Shown one piece after another: positions 1-8,484 of a DNA stretch of 64,000 nt (its first letter is position 1; each line of letters starts with the position of its first letter). Made by a program: the position numbers and the translations under genes. The notes under the pieces are model-generated. The model had not been told where the DNA came from. It saw only the letters and a list, made by a program, of their open reading frames with translations, and did not search any database. The stretch is from Candidatus Zixiibacteriota bacterium (lineage in GTDB: Bacteria > Zixibacteria > MSB-5A5 > GN15 > FEB-12): assembly GCA_040756055.1 (NCBI GenBank), contig JBFLZR010000001.1, positions 623,849 through 687,848 of the forward strand, written 5' to 3'.

Positions 1-2
1 AC

Positions 3-53
3 AAAATGGAAGAGCTGCTGAATTCCGTCTTGAAAATCAGAAAGGCACGTTAA
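3..53 (+). CDS. 3' end of an upstream gene, possibly kdsA
   Basis: An open frame runs in from the left edge and stops at TAA 51-53, encoding the tail KMEELLNSVLKIRKAR. It ends 6 bases before kdsC, in the same direction. A short basic, Leu-rich helix is compatible with the end of Kdo-8-phosphate synthase (KdsA), and kdsA next to kdsC and kdsD is a common arrangement, but 16 residues are not enough to assign it. Confidence 0.4.
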   Translation, partial: KMEELLNSVLKIRKAR

Positions 54-59
54 CAGACC

Positions 60-590
60 ATGCCAAAACTCACCCTCGAGCAGCTCAAGGAAAAGCTGAG
101 AAGGATAAAATTGCTGGCTCTTGATGTCGATGGTGTCCTGACCGACGACAGCCTGTTTTTCGGCCCCGATGGATTCGAGCTGAAGCGGTTTAATATATCC
201 GATGGTCTCTATATAGTTCTGGCGATGCGCAGCGGACTCGAGATCGCTATCGTGTCAGGAAGATATTCACCGGCCACTGATACCCGCATGAAAGACCTCG
301 GTGTGAAACACATTCTTCAGGGAATGAAGGATAAAGTCGAGATGATAACGCCGCTGGTTAAGGAGCTTGACCTTACGTTCGATGACATCGCTTTTGTCGG
401 CAATGAGATCCTTGATATCAAACTGGCAAAGCTGGCTTCGGTCGGAATCGCCGTTGCCGACTCCAGTCCGGATATGCTTGATGCCGCCGATTTTGTCACC
501 GAAAAAAATGGTGGCGAAGGAGCCGTGCGGGAGGTCATCGAATACTATTTTGAGGCGAATAATATCGATCCCAAGGAGTTTTTGATATGA
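60..590 (+). CDS. kdsC: 3-deoxy-D-manno-octulosonate 8-phosphate phosphatase (KdsC), HAD family
   Basis: Removes the phosphate from Kdo 8-phosphate to give free Kdo for the lipopolysaccharide core; cytoplasmic. The 176-residue length is normal for the small C0-type HAD phosphatases that work as tetramers. HAD motif I is visible as DVDGVLTD with the nucleophile D22 and the acid/base D24. Motif IV reads GNEILD (N115, E116, D119) instead of the more usual GDDxxD; GN(D/E) variants are known in related Kdo and sialic acid phosphatases, so activity is still expected. The stop overlaps the kdsD start (ATGA), so the two are translationally coupled. The next gene in the Kdo route, kdsD, supports the call. 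Confidence 0.93.
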   Translation: MPKLTLEQLKEKLRRIKLLALDVDGVLTDDSLFFGPDGFELKRFNISDGLYIVLAMRSGLEIAIVSGRYSPATDTRMKDLGVKHILQGMKDKVEMITPLVKELDLTFDDIAFVGNEILDIKLAKLASVGIAVADSSPDMLDAADFVTEKNGGEGAVREVIEYYFEANNIDPKEFLI

Positions 591-1552
591 ACGAGTGGAG
601 GGATGTCGCAAGGGAGGTCATTCGCACCGAAGCCGAAGCGGTAGCCTCGCTGGCCGAACGCCTCAACGGAAATTTCGACCGCGCTGTCGAGGCAATTCTC
701 AAGTGCCAGGGGAGAGTCATTGTCGCCGGAATGGGTAAGTCCGGCCTTATCGGCAAGAAAATCGCCGCGACCTTTAACTCCACCGGTATCGCCTCTTTCT
801 TTTTGCACCCGGCTGAAGCTATGCACGGCGACCTGGGTCTGATTCGCCAGGAAGACATCCTGATGCCTATATCCAAATCGGGTGTTCTCGAAGAAATGGA
901 ATTGCTCATAGCCGCCGCCCGAAGACTCGATATTACTGTCATCGCCCTGTGCGGCACGGTGGACTCGGAACTCTACCGGCGAGCCGATATTCCGCTGGAT
1001 TGCTCGGTGGTTCGTGAGGCCTGCCCCAATAATCTCGTCCCTACCTCGTCATCGACGGCGGCAATGGTGATGGGCGACGCTCTCGCGGTCGCTCTGCTTC
1101 AAGCCCGAAACTTCGGAGCCTCCGACTTCGCCAGCCTGCATCCGGGCGGTTTTCTCGGTAAACGTCTTTTGAAAAAAGTCGGCGAGCTGCACCACACCGG
1201 TGAACAGTTGCCTCTGGTGCCATCCACCGCCTCGATGAAAGAGATGATTTTCGAAATGACCGGTAAACGCCTCGGTTGTGTCGTGATGCGCGATGACAAC
1301 GGCAAGGTTGGCGGGATTTTCACCGATGGCGACCTGAGAAGGTTGGCGGAAAAAACCGATGACTTCTTCCGGCTTAAAGCCGCTGATGTTATGATCAAAA
1401 ACCCGAAGTCGGTCTTTGTCGATGCCGTACTGGATACCGCCCTGGCTATCATGGAGAAACACTCGATAACACAGCTTCCGACTGTCAACCGCGATGGCAC
1501 CCTGGCGGGCATAATCCATCTCCACGATATCCTCAAGTCCAAACTGGTTTGA
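587..1552 (+). CDS. kdsD: D-arabinose 5-phosphate isomerase (KdsD/GutQ)
   Basis: Interconverts ribulose 5-phosphate and arabinose 5-phosphate, the first committed precursor of Kdo. At 321 residues it matches the family. Domains: an N-terminal SIS sugar-isomerase domain (about 30-170) with the VAGMGKSGLIGKK phosphate-binding loop, the PTSSSTAAMVMGDALAVALL helix and the conserved LHPGGFLGKRL segment, then a pair of CBS domains (about 205-321) that usually sense a nucleotide-sugar ligand. It starts inside the kdsC stop (ATGA overlap), so expression of the two is coupled. The 37-base gap to the next gene contains a perfect 16-base palindrome (1556-1571). Confidence 0.94.
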   Translation: MNEWRDVAREVIRTEAEAVASLAERLNGNFDRAVEAILKCQGRVIVAGMGKSGLIGKKIAATFNSTGIASFFLHPAEAMHGDLGLIRQEDILMPISKSGVLEEMELLIAAARRLDITVIALCGTVDSELYRRADIPLDCSVVREACPNNLVPTSSSTAAMVMGDALAVALLQARNFGASDFASLHPGGFLGKRLLKKVGELHHTGEQLPLVPSTASMKEMIFEMTGKRLGCVVMRDDNGKVGGIFTDGDLRRLAEKTDDFFRLKAADVMIKNPKSVFVDAVLDTALAIMEKHSITQLPTVNRDGTLAGIIHLHDILKSKLV

Positions 1553-1589
1553 ACGCGGCTTTTAAAAGCCGGGAAATCCGTCTACTGTT

Positions 1590-2498
1590 ATGAACTGGCG
1601 AAAGAAGTTAAAGCGCGATGCTGTCTATGCTCTTACGCTAACCCTGTTCTGGCTTTTCAATATCATCCCGCGTTCCACCGCCCTGTTTCTGGGAGCTATG
1701 ACAGGCCTGGCAGCCTGGGCTGTTCTTGCTAAAGAACGCCACAAAACCCTGCGTCACCTCGGGCTGGTCTTCAATTCTGAGTTGGCACCAACCCGGCGGT
1801 ATAACATCGGTCGTCAGTTCTTCATTAATAGCGGCAAGAATTTGGCCGATGTTATCCGGTTCAAAAAACACTATCACCGGCAGCTCAGACCGATTGTCGA
1901 AGTGGAGGGTCTTGAACATTTCGACAATGCCTATCGCCGCGGCAAAGGTTTGGTCGGTGTCACCGGGCATATTGGTAATTTTGAGCTTCTCGCTGTTCAC
2001 ATCGCCAATCTCGGCTACGATATCGCCGTCATCGGGCGTGAGATGTACGACCCCCGTCTCGATCAACTTCTCGTACAGAACCGTCAGGCTCTCGGTCTGA
2101 CTAATATTGCTACCACCGAATCGCCCCGGACATTTCTCAAGTGGTTGGGCGATGGCAAGGCTGTCGGTGTCCTTATCGACAACGACTCCTTCAGGGTCCG
2201 CAGCATCCATGTTCCTGCCTTTGGTCGGCTGGCCAATACCCCCGTCGGCCAGACAATAATGGCCCTTCGGACCGGCGCCGCTATTTTGCCGATGGCGTGC
2301 CTCAGAACCAACGACGACCGCTACAAAATCGTCATAAAACCAGAAGTTTTCGCGGACCCTACTCTGACGGGAGATCAAGCAATTTACGATGTTACTGCTA
2401 AGTGTACCAAAGAGTTAGAGGAAATCATCCGGACTTTTCCGGACCAATGGGCCTTCAATCACAACCGCTGGCGCACCAGACCAAAAAATACCCCTTGA
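1590..2498 (+). CDS. Lipid A biosynthesis acyltransferase (LpxL/HtrB family)
   Basis: Predicted to transfer an acyl chain onto the Kdo-lipid A precursor at the inner membrane. The 302-residue length fits LpxL/LpxM. There is a hydrophobic N-terminal anchor (about residues 12-45) followed by basic residues, and the HxxxxE catalytic motif as TGHIGNFELL with H127 and E132. Further family blocks are visible as the IDND segment after VGVLI, the PVGQTIMALRTGAAILP segment, and the C-terminal WAFNHNRWRTRP, close to the usual W-x-H-x-R-W end of this family. Position right after kdsC-kdsD agrees with a lipid A role. Which acyl position or chain it uses cannot be read from the sequence. Confidence 0.88.
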   Translation: MNWRKKLKRDAVYALTLTLFWLFNIIPRSTALFLGAMTGLAAWAVLAKERHKTLRHLGLVFNSELAPTRRYNIGRQFFINSGKNLADVIRFKKHYHRQLRPIVEVEGLEHFDNAYRRGKGLVGVTGHIGNFELLAVHIANLGYDIAVIGREMYDPRLDQLLVQNRQALGLTNIATTESPRTFLKWLGDGKAVGVLIDNDSFRVRSIHVPAFGRLANTPVGQTIMALRTGAAILPMACLRTNDDRYKIVIKPEVFADPTLTGDQAIYDVTAKCTKELEEIIRTFPDQWAFNHNRWRTRPKNTP

Positions 2499-2556
2499 CA
2501 TTTAGGGGAAATGTTAGACATTAAGCGCCGATAATTCTATAAATACTTGGTAAACA

Positions 2557-3123
2557 ATGATGAGATTGTCAAAAATACATATTCTTGTGGTGCTTCTGGC
2601 CGCTTTGATTCTGACCGGGTGTAGCAATGATAGCGGAAAGACATCTAACGTCGCCAGTGCCGAAGACAGCCTGACCAGGCCCGATTCTGAAGTTTCCGGC
2701 GCGAAGATTTACCTGTACGACCGTGGCCAGGTGACCAGCGCTATCGTGTCCGAAAAGATCATAAAGTTTGAGGAAATAGATTCCACCATGGCCTACCAAC
2801 TCGATATCGACATTTTCGATTCCACCGGCCATGTGTCAACCCAGGTGGTCGGGGACTCCGGTATTATTCGGGAGAATAGAGGAGTCATCAATATTTACGG
2901 CAATGTTGTTGTTATCACCGATGATAGCACCAAACTCGAGACCGAATATCTCTGGTGGGATTCCAATACCGACCGAATCAAAACCGACGCGTTTGTGCGC
3001 ATTACAAGGGGAGAGGATATCATAACCGGTTGGGGGCTCGATGCCGACAATCGACTCAAAGATTTCAAGATTCTTTCCCAGGTCTCCGGAACTATAGAAG
3101 ACCCTGAAAAACTTCAGGAGTAG
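2557..3123 (+). CDS. lptC: LPS export protein LptC-like lipoprotein
   Basis: LptC links the inner-membrane LptBFG transporter to the periplasmic LptA bridge. This 188-residue protein has a Met-Met-Arg start, a hydrophobic segment and the lipobox LILTGC with Cys22, so it looks like a lipoprotein, unlike the transmembrane anchor of Escherichia coli LptC. The rest has the beta-jellyroll pattern of LptC/OstA proteins: the repeats around IYGNVVVITDDSTKLETEYLWW and the phrase TDAFVRITRGEDIITGWGLDAD are typical of YrbK/LptC family members in FCB bacteria. No lptA or lptB follows it; lptE and lptFG lie at other loci in the window. A weak G+C hairpin (3135-3153) follows the stop. Confidence 0.85.
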   Translation: MMRLSKIHILVVLLAALILTGCSNDSGKTSNVASAEDSLTRPDSEVSGAKIYLYDRGQVTSAIVSEKIIKFEEIDSTMAYQLDIDIFDSTGHVSTQVVGDSGIIRENRGVINIYGNVVVITDDSTKLETEYLWWDSNTDRIKTDAFVRITRGEDIITGWGLDADNRLKDFKILSQVSGTIEDPEKLQE

Positions 3124-3261
3124 CTCCTCACGAGGGCGGCCCTAAAAGCCGCCAAAGCACCTCACCATCCTATAAAAGGGTGTTTCTTTTCGACATAGTT
3201 GAATTTCGCAATCCGGCTGTTTATATTCCGGCCGAGTAAACCAGAGAATCTGTCGGACGAG

Positions 3262-3633
3262 ATGAACCGATTTTTCGACTTCACATCCAAACAACTCAAA
3301 TTTTTGGCGCTTCTTGCTGCCACGGCTCTGGTCATGGGCGGATATCTGCTTATAAAAGCCTATGCCAATCAGCCCCCGCAGTCGCTTTCGTTCGAGGTTA
3401 TTATTGGTGAAGACCAGCAGAAGTTTACCGGCATTTTTGTCCTGGATCCCAATGATGCCCCCGCCGATTCGCTGGAACTGCTTCCGGGCATTGGCAAGGT
3501 ACTAGCCGACCGAATAATAGCCTACCGGCAGCACAACCGGTTCGAAAAAGAGATCGATATCACCGAGGTGAACGGAATCGGTCCCAAGCTCTATGAGCGT
3601 ATTAAACCATACCTCCGGGTGAAAAAGTATTGA
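3262..3633 (+). CDS. Helix-hairpin-helix (ComEA-like) membrane-anchored protein
   Basis: A 123-residue protein with one N-terminal transmembrane segment (about residues 12-32) and a C-terminal pair of helix-hairpin-helix motifs: LPGIGKVLADRIIAYR and VNGIGPKLYERIKPYL. This is the layout of ComEA-type DNA-binding proteins, which bind incoming DNA outside the membrane in competence systems. The ATG at 3262 is preferred over an upstream TTG at 3199 because the TTG adds a tail before a proper membrane signal and the ATG has GGACGAG upstream. It overlaps the next gene (TTGA). Whether it acts in DNA uptake here is inference; the neighbouring possible PilM-like gene and comM elsewhere are compatible. 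Confidence 0.7.
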   Translation: MNRFFDFTSKQLKFLALLAATALVMGGYLLIKAYANQPPQSLSFEVIIGEDQQKFTGIFVLDPNDAPADSLELLPGIGKVLADRIIAYRQHNRFEKEIDITEVNGIGPKLYERIKPYLRVKKY

Positions 3634-4490
3634 GTGAGTCGCAAATCAAAATAGGGGTCGATTTCCGCGGCGATCTGTTCTATGTCGCCCGTGTGGATTA
3701 CAGCGGCGGACGCCCGGAAGTCAAGGCCCTCTTTCGCCTGGAAAAGCAACACCTCGGTCAACATCACCTGCTCGAAGGCGGACAGTTGATACTATCGGTG
3801 CCCGACTCCGAGATAATTCTCAAACGTCTGAATCTTAATGGAAGTGCCGGTGATATCGAGACGCGTGCCCGCTTCGAACTGGTTCACACTCTAATGGAAG
3901 ACGAAGATCGGTTCTATTTCGATATTATTCCCACCGGTAAAGAATCGGCGTATCTGGGTTTGATCCTTCGCAAAGAGCGCCTGGAGAGTTTTCTCGATAA
4001 GCTCCTCGACCAGCGGCGGAGCTTCTTCGCACAGAGCGGATACCGGACGAGGGCGGCCGCGCTGGCCGATGGCTACATAAACTTTTGCCGCTTAACCGGC
4101 GGCGATTTGATCTGCCTTGCCGACTTCATGGGCCAGTCGGCTTCGATGGCTTTCGTTTACCGCAACAAGATTATCGATTTGACGCACATGTCGCTCAAAC
4201 GCTTCGATTTGACCACAACCGCCGGAGTCGGCAAAATGTGCGTGGAACTGAAAACCCTCGTTAATTTCAAAGTCGCAGCCTTGTTCAACGAGGGTATCAG
4301 TACGCCACTTTCGGCAATGTTGCTCTCCGGTGACACTGTTACCGAACAGGACTCTCAAATCATGAAACGGTACTTCCCTGTCGAAATTATCACCCCCACC
4401 GTAAACAGCGGCTTTTTCAACGGTCAGGCTGACCTGACCGATGTACCTCTCGAGAAATATATTGTAGCCCTCGGGCTGGCCGCCAATTAA
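3630..4490 (+). CDS. Uncharacterised protein, possibly PilM-like (ASKHA fold)
   Basis: Cytoplasmic-looking 286-residue protein without signal or membrane segments. It starts at a TTG that overlaps the previous stop (TTGA), so it is probably translated by coupling. The opening IKIGVDFRGDLFYVARVDY resembles the first beta hairpin of actin-like ATPases such as PilM, and the pattern of a later hydrophobic block (DLICLADFMGQSASMAFVYR) would fit the second lobe, but no clear ATP-binding motif could be confirmed. Its position behind a ComEA-like gene makes a type IV pilus or competence partner a reasonable guess, no more. I do not recognise it with certainty. Confidence 0.45.
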   Translation: MSESQIKIGVDFRGDLFYVARVDYSGGRPEVKALFRLEKQHLGQHHLLEGGQLILSVPDSEIILKRLNLNGSAGDIETRARFELVHTLMEDEDRFYFDIIPTGKESAYLGLILRKERLESFLDKLLDQRRSFFAQSGYRTRAAALADGYINFCRLTGGDLICLADFMGQSASMAFVYRNKIIDLTHMSLKRFDLTTTAGVGKMCVELKTLVNFKVAALFNEGISTPLSAMLLSGDTVTEQDSQIMKRYFPVEIITPTVNSGFFNGQADLTDVPLEKYIVALGLAAN

Positions 4491-4561
4491 GGTTGCCATC
4501 GGGGATTTTGTTTTATATCTTTACCAACCGTAACAACATAACTTTTCGAAACTGGAGCGAT

Positions 4562-5080
4562 GTGGCTGCCAAGAATAAAAAAAGCCTCGCCATTTATCCC
4601 GGGACATTCGACCCCGTAACCAACGGACACATGTCTCTGATAGAGAGGGCTACTCATTTGTTTGACGAGGTAATCGTGGCCGTTTCGATGAGCGCCGGCA
4701 AAAACACCTTTTTTGATTTCGAAGAACGCATTCAGATGATCACCGCCGCTGTCGAAAAAGAAGGCCACGGTAGTGTCAGAGTGATCGGATTCGAGGGTCT
4801 TCTCGCCGACCTGGCAAAACAGATGAATGCTTCGGCGATTATCCGCGGCCTGCGAGCCTTATCCGACTTTGAGTATGAGTTTCAGATGGCCCTCATGAAC
4901 CGTAAACTGGCCCGCGAAATCGAAACTGTCTTTCTCATGCCGGCCCTGTCGTGGGTTTACCTGTCATCGACCATCGTCAAAGATGTAGCCAAAAACGGCG
5001 GTGACGTCAAAGACCTCGTGCCTCCGGTGGTGAAAAGAGCGCTTTTGAAAAAACTCGGCCTCAACAACAGAAAACGCTGA
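4562..5080 (+). CDS. coaD: Phosphopantetheine adenylyltransferase (CoaD)
   Basis: Joins 4'-phosphopantetheine and ATP to form dephospho-CoA, the fourth step of coenzyme A synthesis. The nucleotidyltransferase signature YPGTFDPVTNGHMSLI is at the N terminus, with the substrate-binding IIRGLRALSDFEYEFQMA block and the ATP-site region YLSSTIVKDVA near the end. The GTG at 4562, 5 bases behind TGGAG, gives 172 residues, close to the family norm of about 160; the open frame extends to 4493 but that tail is not family-like. It lies 71 bases after the preceding gene and 27 before lysS. Confidence 0.95.
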   Translation: MAAKNKKSLAIYPGTFDPVTNGHMSLIERATHLFDEVIVAVSMSAGKNTFFDFEERIQMITAAVEKEGHGSVRVIGFEGLLADLAKQMNASAIIRGLRALSDFEYEFQMALMNRKLAREIETVFLMPALSWVYLSSTIVKDVAKNGGDVKDLVPPVVKRALLKKLGLNNRKR

Positions 5081-5107
5081 CCGACCTCAGCTTCCGGACA
5101 ATACTAT

Positions 5108-6670
5108 ATGACAGATCAAAACCAAAAAGACGATAATCAGCAAACGCCGCAGATGCCGCTGGCGGATCTGATTAAAATACGACGCGATAAAATCGCCGAA
5201 CTCAAAGCTAAAAACATTTCCGCCTACCCCTACCGCTATGAACGCACCCATGCGATTGCGGATGCGCTGAAGGACTTCGATGAATATGCGGCAAATGGAA
5301 CCACTATCCGCGTTGCCGGAAGAATGATGCTCAAGCGCAAGATGGGTAAATCTTTCTTTGCCCACATGCAGGACAGCTCCGATAGAATTCAGATATATCT
5401 GAAGCTCGACATAGTCGGCCAGGACCAGTTCGATCTGTTCAACAGTCTCGATCTCGGCGACATTATCGGTTGCGAGGGAACCCTGTTTGTCACCAAGACG
5501 GGGGAGAGAACTCTAAGAGTAACATCCTTTGAGCTTCTTACCAAAGCGCTTCACCCTCTCCCGGACAAACATTCCGGCCTCACCGACAAAGAAACGCGCT
5601 ATCGACGCCGCTACGCCGACTTGATTGTCAATCCGGAAGTCCGCGATGTATTCGTGAAGCGTTCGCAAATTATTCAGGCCATTCGCGATTACCTGAACCT
5701 GCAGGGATTTCTTGAAGTCGAAACGCCAATTCTCCAGCCCATCTATGGCGGCGGTAACGCCCGTCCGTTCATGACCCACTACATGCGCCTTGATCGCGAC
5801 ATGTATCTTCGCATCGCCGACGAGCTCTATCTCAAACGCCTGATAATCGGCGGTTACGAAAAAGTCTGGGAATTCTGCAAAGATTTCCGCAACGAGGGCA
5901 TGGACCGCCTCCACAACCCCGAATTCAGTATGATAGAATTATACTGGGCCTACGCCGACTACAAGGATATGGCGGCCATGTTCGAGCAGATGCTTCGCGA
6001 TGTCGTCTTCAAGATTCACGGCAAGTACAAGATTCCGTATGGCGACAATGAAATCGACTTCGAACCTCCCTTCCGATGGGTGACCATGCTCGGCTCTATC
6101 AAAGAGGCTACGGGGGTGGATCTGTCTGAGATGTCATACGAGGACGCCAAGAAAGCCGCGAAGGGTCTGGGTGTTGATGGCGATGAACTGATTAACTGGG
6201 GTAAGGTGGTCGAGGCGGTGTGGGAAGCCAAAGTCGAACCGACTTTGATGCAGCCTACCTTTATCGCCGATTTCCCGGTAGAGATTTCACCGCTCGCCAA
6301 GAAGCACCGCGAGAATCCGCGCCTGACCGAACGGTTCGAATTGTTTATAGCCACCAACGAGATGGGCAACGCCTTCAGCGAACTCAACGATCCTGTTGAC
6401 CAACTTCAGAGATTCATGCAGCAGGGCAAAGCGCTTGCGGCTGGTGATGAAGAGGCTCAGCCTCTTGATGATGATTTTATCACCGCGCTGGCGTACGGAA
6501 TGCCGCCGACAGCCGGATTGGGATTCGGGATTGACCGCTTGATCATGCTGCTGACCAACCAGCATTCGATTCGCGATGTTTTGTTTTTCCCGGCCATGAA
6601 AGAATTGGGCGACGGTTCCGTGCCGGTCTCGCAGATACTCTCCAAAATAATAGCGGACGAAGAGAAGTAG
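5108..6670 (+). CDS. lysS: Lysyl-tRNA synthetase, class II (LysS)
   Basis: Charges tRNA-Lys with lysine in the cytoplasm. The 520-residue protein has the N-terminal OB-fold anticodon-binding domain (about 60-160), followed by the class II catalytic core: motif 1 around RSQIIQAIRDYLNLQGFLEVETP, cut here to its core QAIRDYLNLQGFLEVE, motif 2 as FRNEGMDRLHNPEF, and motif 3 as GLGFGIDRLIMLL. Length and motifs are typical for bacterial LysS. It ends the leftmost plus-strand block; the gene beyond it is convergent and no clear terminator hairpin was seen in the 59 bases between them. Confidence 0.98.
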   Translation: MTDQNQKDDNQQTPQMPLADLIKIRRDKIAELKAKNISAYPYRYERTHAIADALKDFDEYAANGTTIRVAGRMMLKRKMGKSFFAHMQDSSDRIQIYLKLDIVGQDQFDLFNSLDLGDIIGCEGTLFVTKTGERTLRVTSFELLTKALHPLPDKHSGLTDKETRYRRRYADLIVNPEVRDVFVKRSQIIQAIRDYLNLQGFLEVETPILQPIYGGGNARPFMTHYMRLDRDMYLRIADELYLKRLIIGGYEKVWEFCKDFRNEGMDRLHNPEFSMIELYWAYADYKDMAAMFEQMLRDVVFKIHGKYKIPYGDNEIDFEPPFRWVTMLGSIKEATGVDLSEMSYEDAKKAAKGLGVDGDELINWGKVVEAVWEAKVEPTLMQPTFIADFPVEISPLAKKHRENPRLTERFELFIATNEMGNAFSELNDPVDQLQRFMQQGKALAAGDEEAQPLDDDFITALAYGMPPTAGLGFGIDRLIMLLTNQHSIRDVLFFPAMKELGDGSVPVSQILSKIIADEEK

Positions 6671-6729
6671 GCTCGGCCTCTTTTCAATTCGTCCGCGAAA
6701 TTTAGGTCGGCTCAAACCCGTCTGAGTAC

Positions 6730-7290
6730 CTATCCTTGAGCTTTCTCCTGCTCTTTGCGGAGTTTCTTAAGGCGTTTTTCGAGTTGCTTGCAGAAATCTC
6801 TCGATATCTGTCTGTAAGCATTATCTCCGGACTCCAACCCACTACTCACTGTAGCCCGAAAATTACCGCCAAACACGGTAAGACCTGTGGAGTTGTCCAC
6901 CAGCCGCATAGTCATCACGCAGTCGGCATTACCCAAACCAAATCCTACAAAAAACCTCACGACCCCACTGCCTTTTTTATATTCCAAAAAACTCCCGCGT
7001 ATCTCATAGTCTGGTATCAGCGTGTCTTCTGACAGCAGGTTGATGATGTCATACTTTTCTATTTCCTCCGTTAGGCATTCTTTGAATTTGGCAACGTCCT
7101 CGATAGTGGGTTTATCGCCTTCCGCAGTATTGATAGGCAGTTCATCGGCAAATGCGCCTATCTTACATGTTCGGTCGGGACTTATCCAATCCTCAAGGTC
7201 ATGTGTGATAGCATACCGATTGGTGCAGCCCGTCGACAGGATTGCCGTGATCATCGCTGCTATGATGCATGATTTCTTTAAGGCACTCAT
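6730..7290 (-). CDS. Lipoprotein, DUF4410-like
   Basis: A 186-residue predicted lipoprotein. The N terminus MSALKK is followed by a hydrophobic stretch and the lipobox ILSTGC. The mature part (a short acidic region, then alternating strands with VVRFFVGFGLGNADCVMTM and GLTVFGGNFRATV) resembles the DUF4410 family of envelope lipoproteins of unknown role, and the C terminus is a highly charged helix rich in Lys, Arg and Glu. The ATG at 7290 is chosen over a GTG at 7299 because GAGGG sits about 9 bases upstream of it. It lies 28 bases downstream of a barrel-protein gene on the same strand, so the two are probably one transcript. Confidence 0.65.
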   Translation of the reverse strand: MSALKKSCIIAAMITAILSTGCTNRYAITHDLEDWISPDRTCKIGAFADELPINTAEGDKPTIEDVAKFKECLTEEIEKYDIINLLSEDTLIPDYEIRGSFLEYKKGSGVVRFFVGFGLGNADCVMTMRLVDNSTGLTVFGGNFRATVSSGLESGDNAYRQISRDFCKQLEKRLKKLRKEQEKAQG

Positions 7291-7318
7291 TTGATTCACC
7301 CTCAGAATTTGCGGAACA

Positions 7319-8272
7319 TTATTTCAGCAGCAGGACCATTCCAAACTGAATATCAAAGTGATAGGCTAAATTCATTTCATCGTAGACGTAATACACGTCG
7401 CTTTGGTCCCCGTTTCCAAGCCACAAGATGTCAAGACAAGCGCCTAAGTTGAAACCCAGGTCTTGATCGATCAAAAAGTCCAACCCGGCCCCCATGGTAG
7501 TGATAAACTTGGTTTCAGTAGACTCAATTCGAGTGGTAAGGTTATATAAGGGATTGGATGCAAGGTAAGTTTGATCGGCCTCCAACTTGCTCGTGACGCC
7601 ACCGAACCCCCCGTAAACATAGTAGAGTACGCTCGGCTCGTCACGATTGAATGCCCCGTAAAATTGGGCTGAGAGCGAATATTTCCAGGTCGAAATGTTG
7701 TAGTCGTCCAATAGGTAAAAATCCACGTAGTTATCAGTAACCAAATACGCCAGACCGTCTTCCGGTCTTATCCCTGCGTAGGAGATCGACGCCCGAAAGG
7801 CGGTATTGTGAGTAAAAGGTACGATTATATTACCGTCAAAACCGAAACCGGACTGAAATCCTTCATAGTAATCTCCCAGTGGGAAACAGTAATTGCCTCC
7901 CCAGCTAAATCCTATTTTGTAAAGTTTTCGGCGCGCTTCTCTGTGTACGTCAGAGTCCGCGGATTTCCATGTTTCCCCGCCACGCTGCCGGTAATGGTCG
8001 CCTACTACTGACTCGGTGACGTCCTCGCCGTTGGAATCTACGATTACCGTGACATCCGTGAAGCTAACCACCTTTTTCTTATTTTCAAATTTGAAACTGA
8101 TAGTCTTGAGCCGACGATCCACGGTGTAGGACACATTTTCATAAACAGTGCTGTCTTTGAGCGTAATCGTGCCCTTTTCGGTTGTATAGGCGCTTACCGG
8201 TGGCGAGTATAAAGCAACTACTAGTATGCCGAACAAGACTGTCGGCCGGAGATATCCAAGGAACTGCTTCAT
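7319..8272 (-). CDS. Predicted outer-membrane beta-barrel protein
   Basis: A 317-residue exported protein. The start is placed at the second of two adjacent ATGs behind GGGGAG; the open frame extends further but without a signal sequence. The signal peptide (hydrophobic VLFGILVVALYSPPVSA) should be cut near residue 28. A short beta-rich domain follows (about 30-85; strands such as GTITLKDSTVYENVSYTV), then a region of alternating aromatic strands (for example AFRASISYAGIRPEDGLAY and KYSLSAQFYGAF) ending in AYHFDIQFGMVLLLK, as expected for a small porin-like barrel. No specific family was recognised. It is followed by a lipoprotein gene on the same strand. Confidence 0.65.
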   Translation of the reverse strand: MKQFLGYLRPTVLFGILVVALYSPPVSAYTTEKGTITLKDSTVYENVSYTVDRRLKTISFKFENKKKVVSFTDVTVIVDSNGEDVTESVVGDHYRQRGGETWKSADSDVHREARRKLYKIGFSWGGNYCFPLGDYYEGFQSGFGFDGNIIVPFTHNTAFRASISYAGIRPEDGLAYLVTDNYVDFYLLDDYNISTWKYSLSAQFYGAFNRDEPSVLYYVYGGFGGVTSKLEADQTYLASNPLYNLTTRIESTETKFITTMGAGLDFLIDQDLGFNLGACLDILWLGNGDQSDVYYVYDEMNLAYHFDIQFGMVLLLK

Positions 8273-8407
8273 CATCTCCCCTTTCACGATTAACTTTGAA
8301 TTAACTCTGATTCGCTTGAATATAGAGAAAGAGGTCCAGCAAAGCAAACGGTTTCGCCAGGCTTCGGATCGGGCCGGGTAACCATGTGAAAAATCCCACA
8401 AACCCGC

Positions 8408-8435
8408 TTGCGGCCAAACGCCAATTTGCTATATT
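8408..8435 (+). promoter_or_regulatory. Predicted sigma-70-type promoter of fumC
   Basis: A -35-like TTGCGG (8408-8413) and a -10-like TATATT (8430-8435) are 16 bases apart, about 50 bases before the fumC ATG. The divergent barrel-protein gene starts 136 bases to the left, so this gap carries promoters both ways. Confidence 0.45.
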
Positions 8436-8484
8436 CTCACAATAAAATACTGCGAAATTAAGCCACAAAATTTCGGGAGAAAAT

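Noticed and set aside
1556-1571. Perfect 16-base palindrome between kdsD and the acyltransferase gene
   Set aside because: It is short, AT-rich in the middle and has no T run, so a terminator or operator role is not supported beyond chance.
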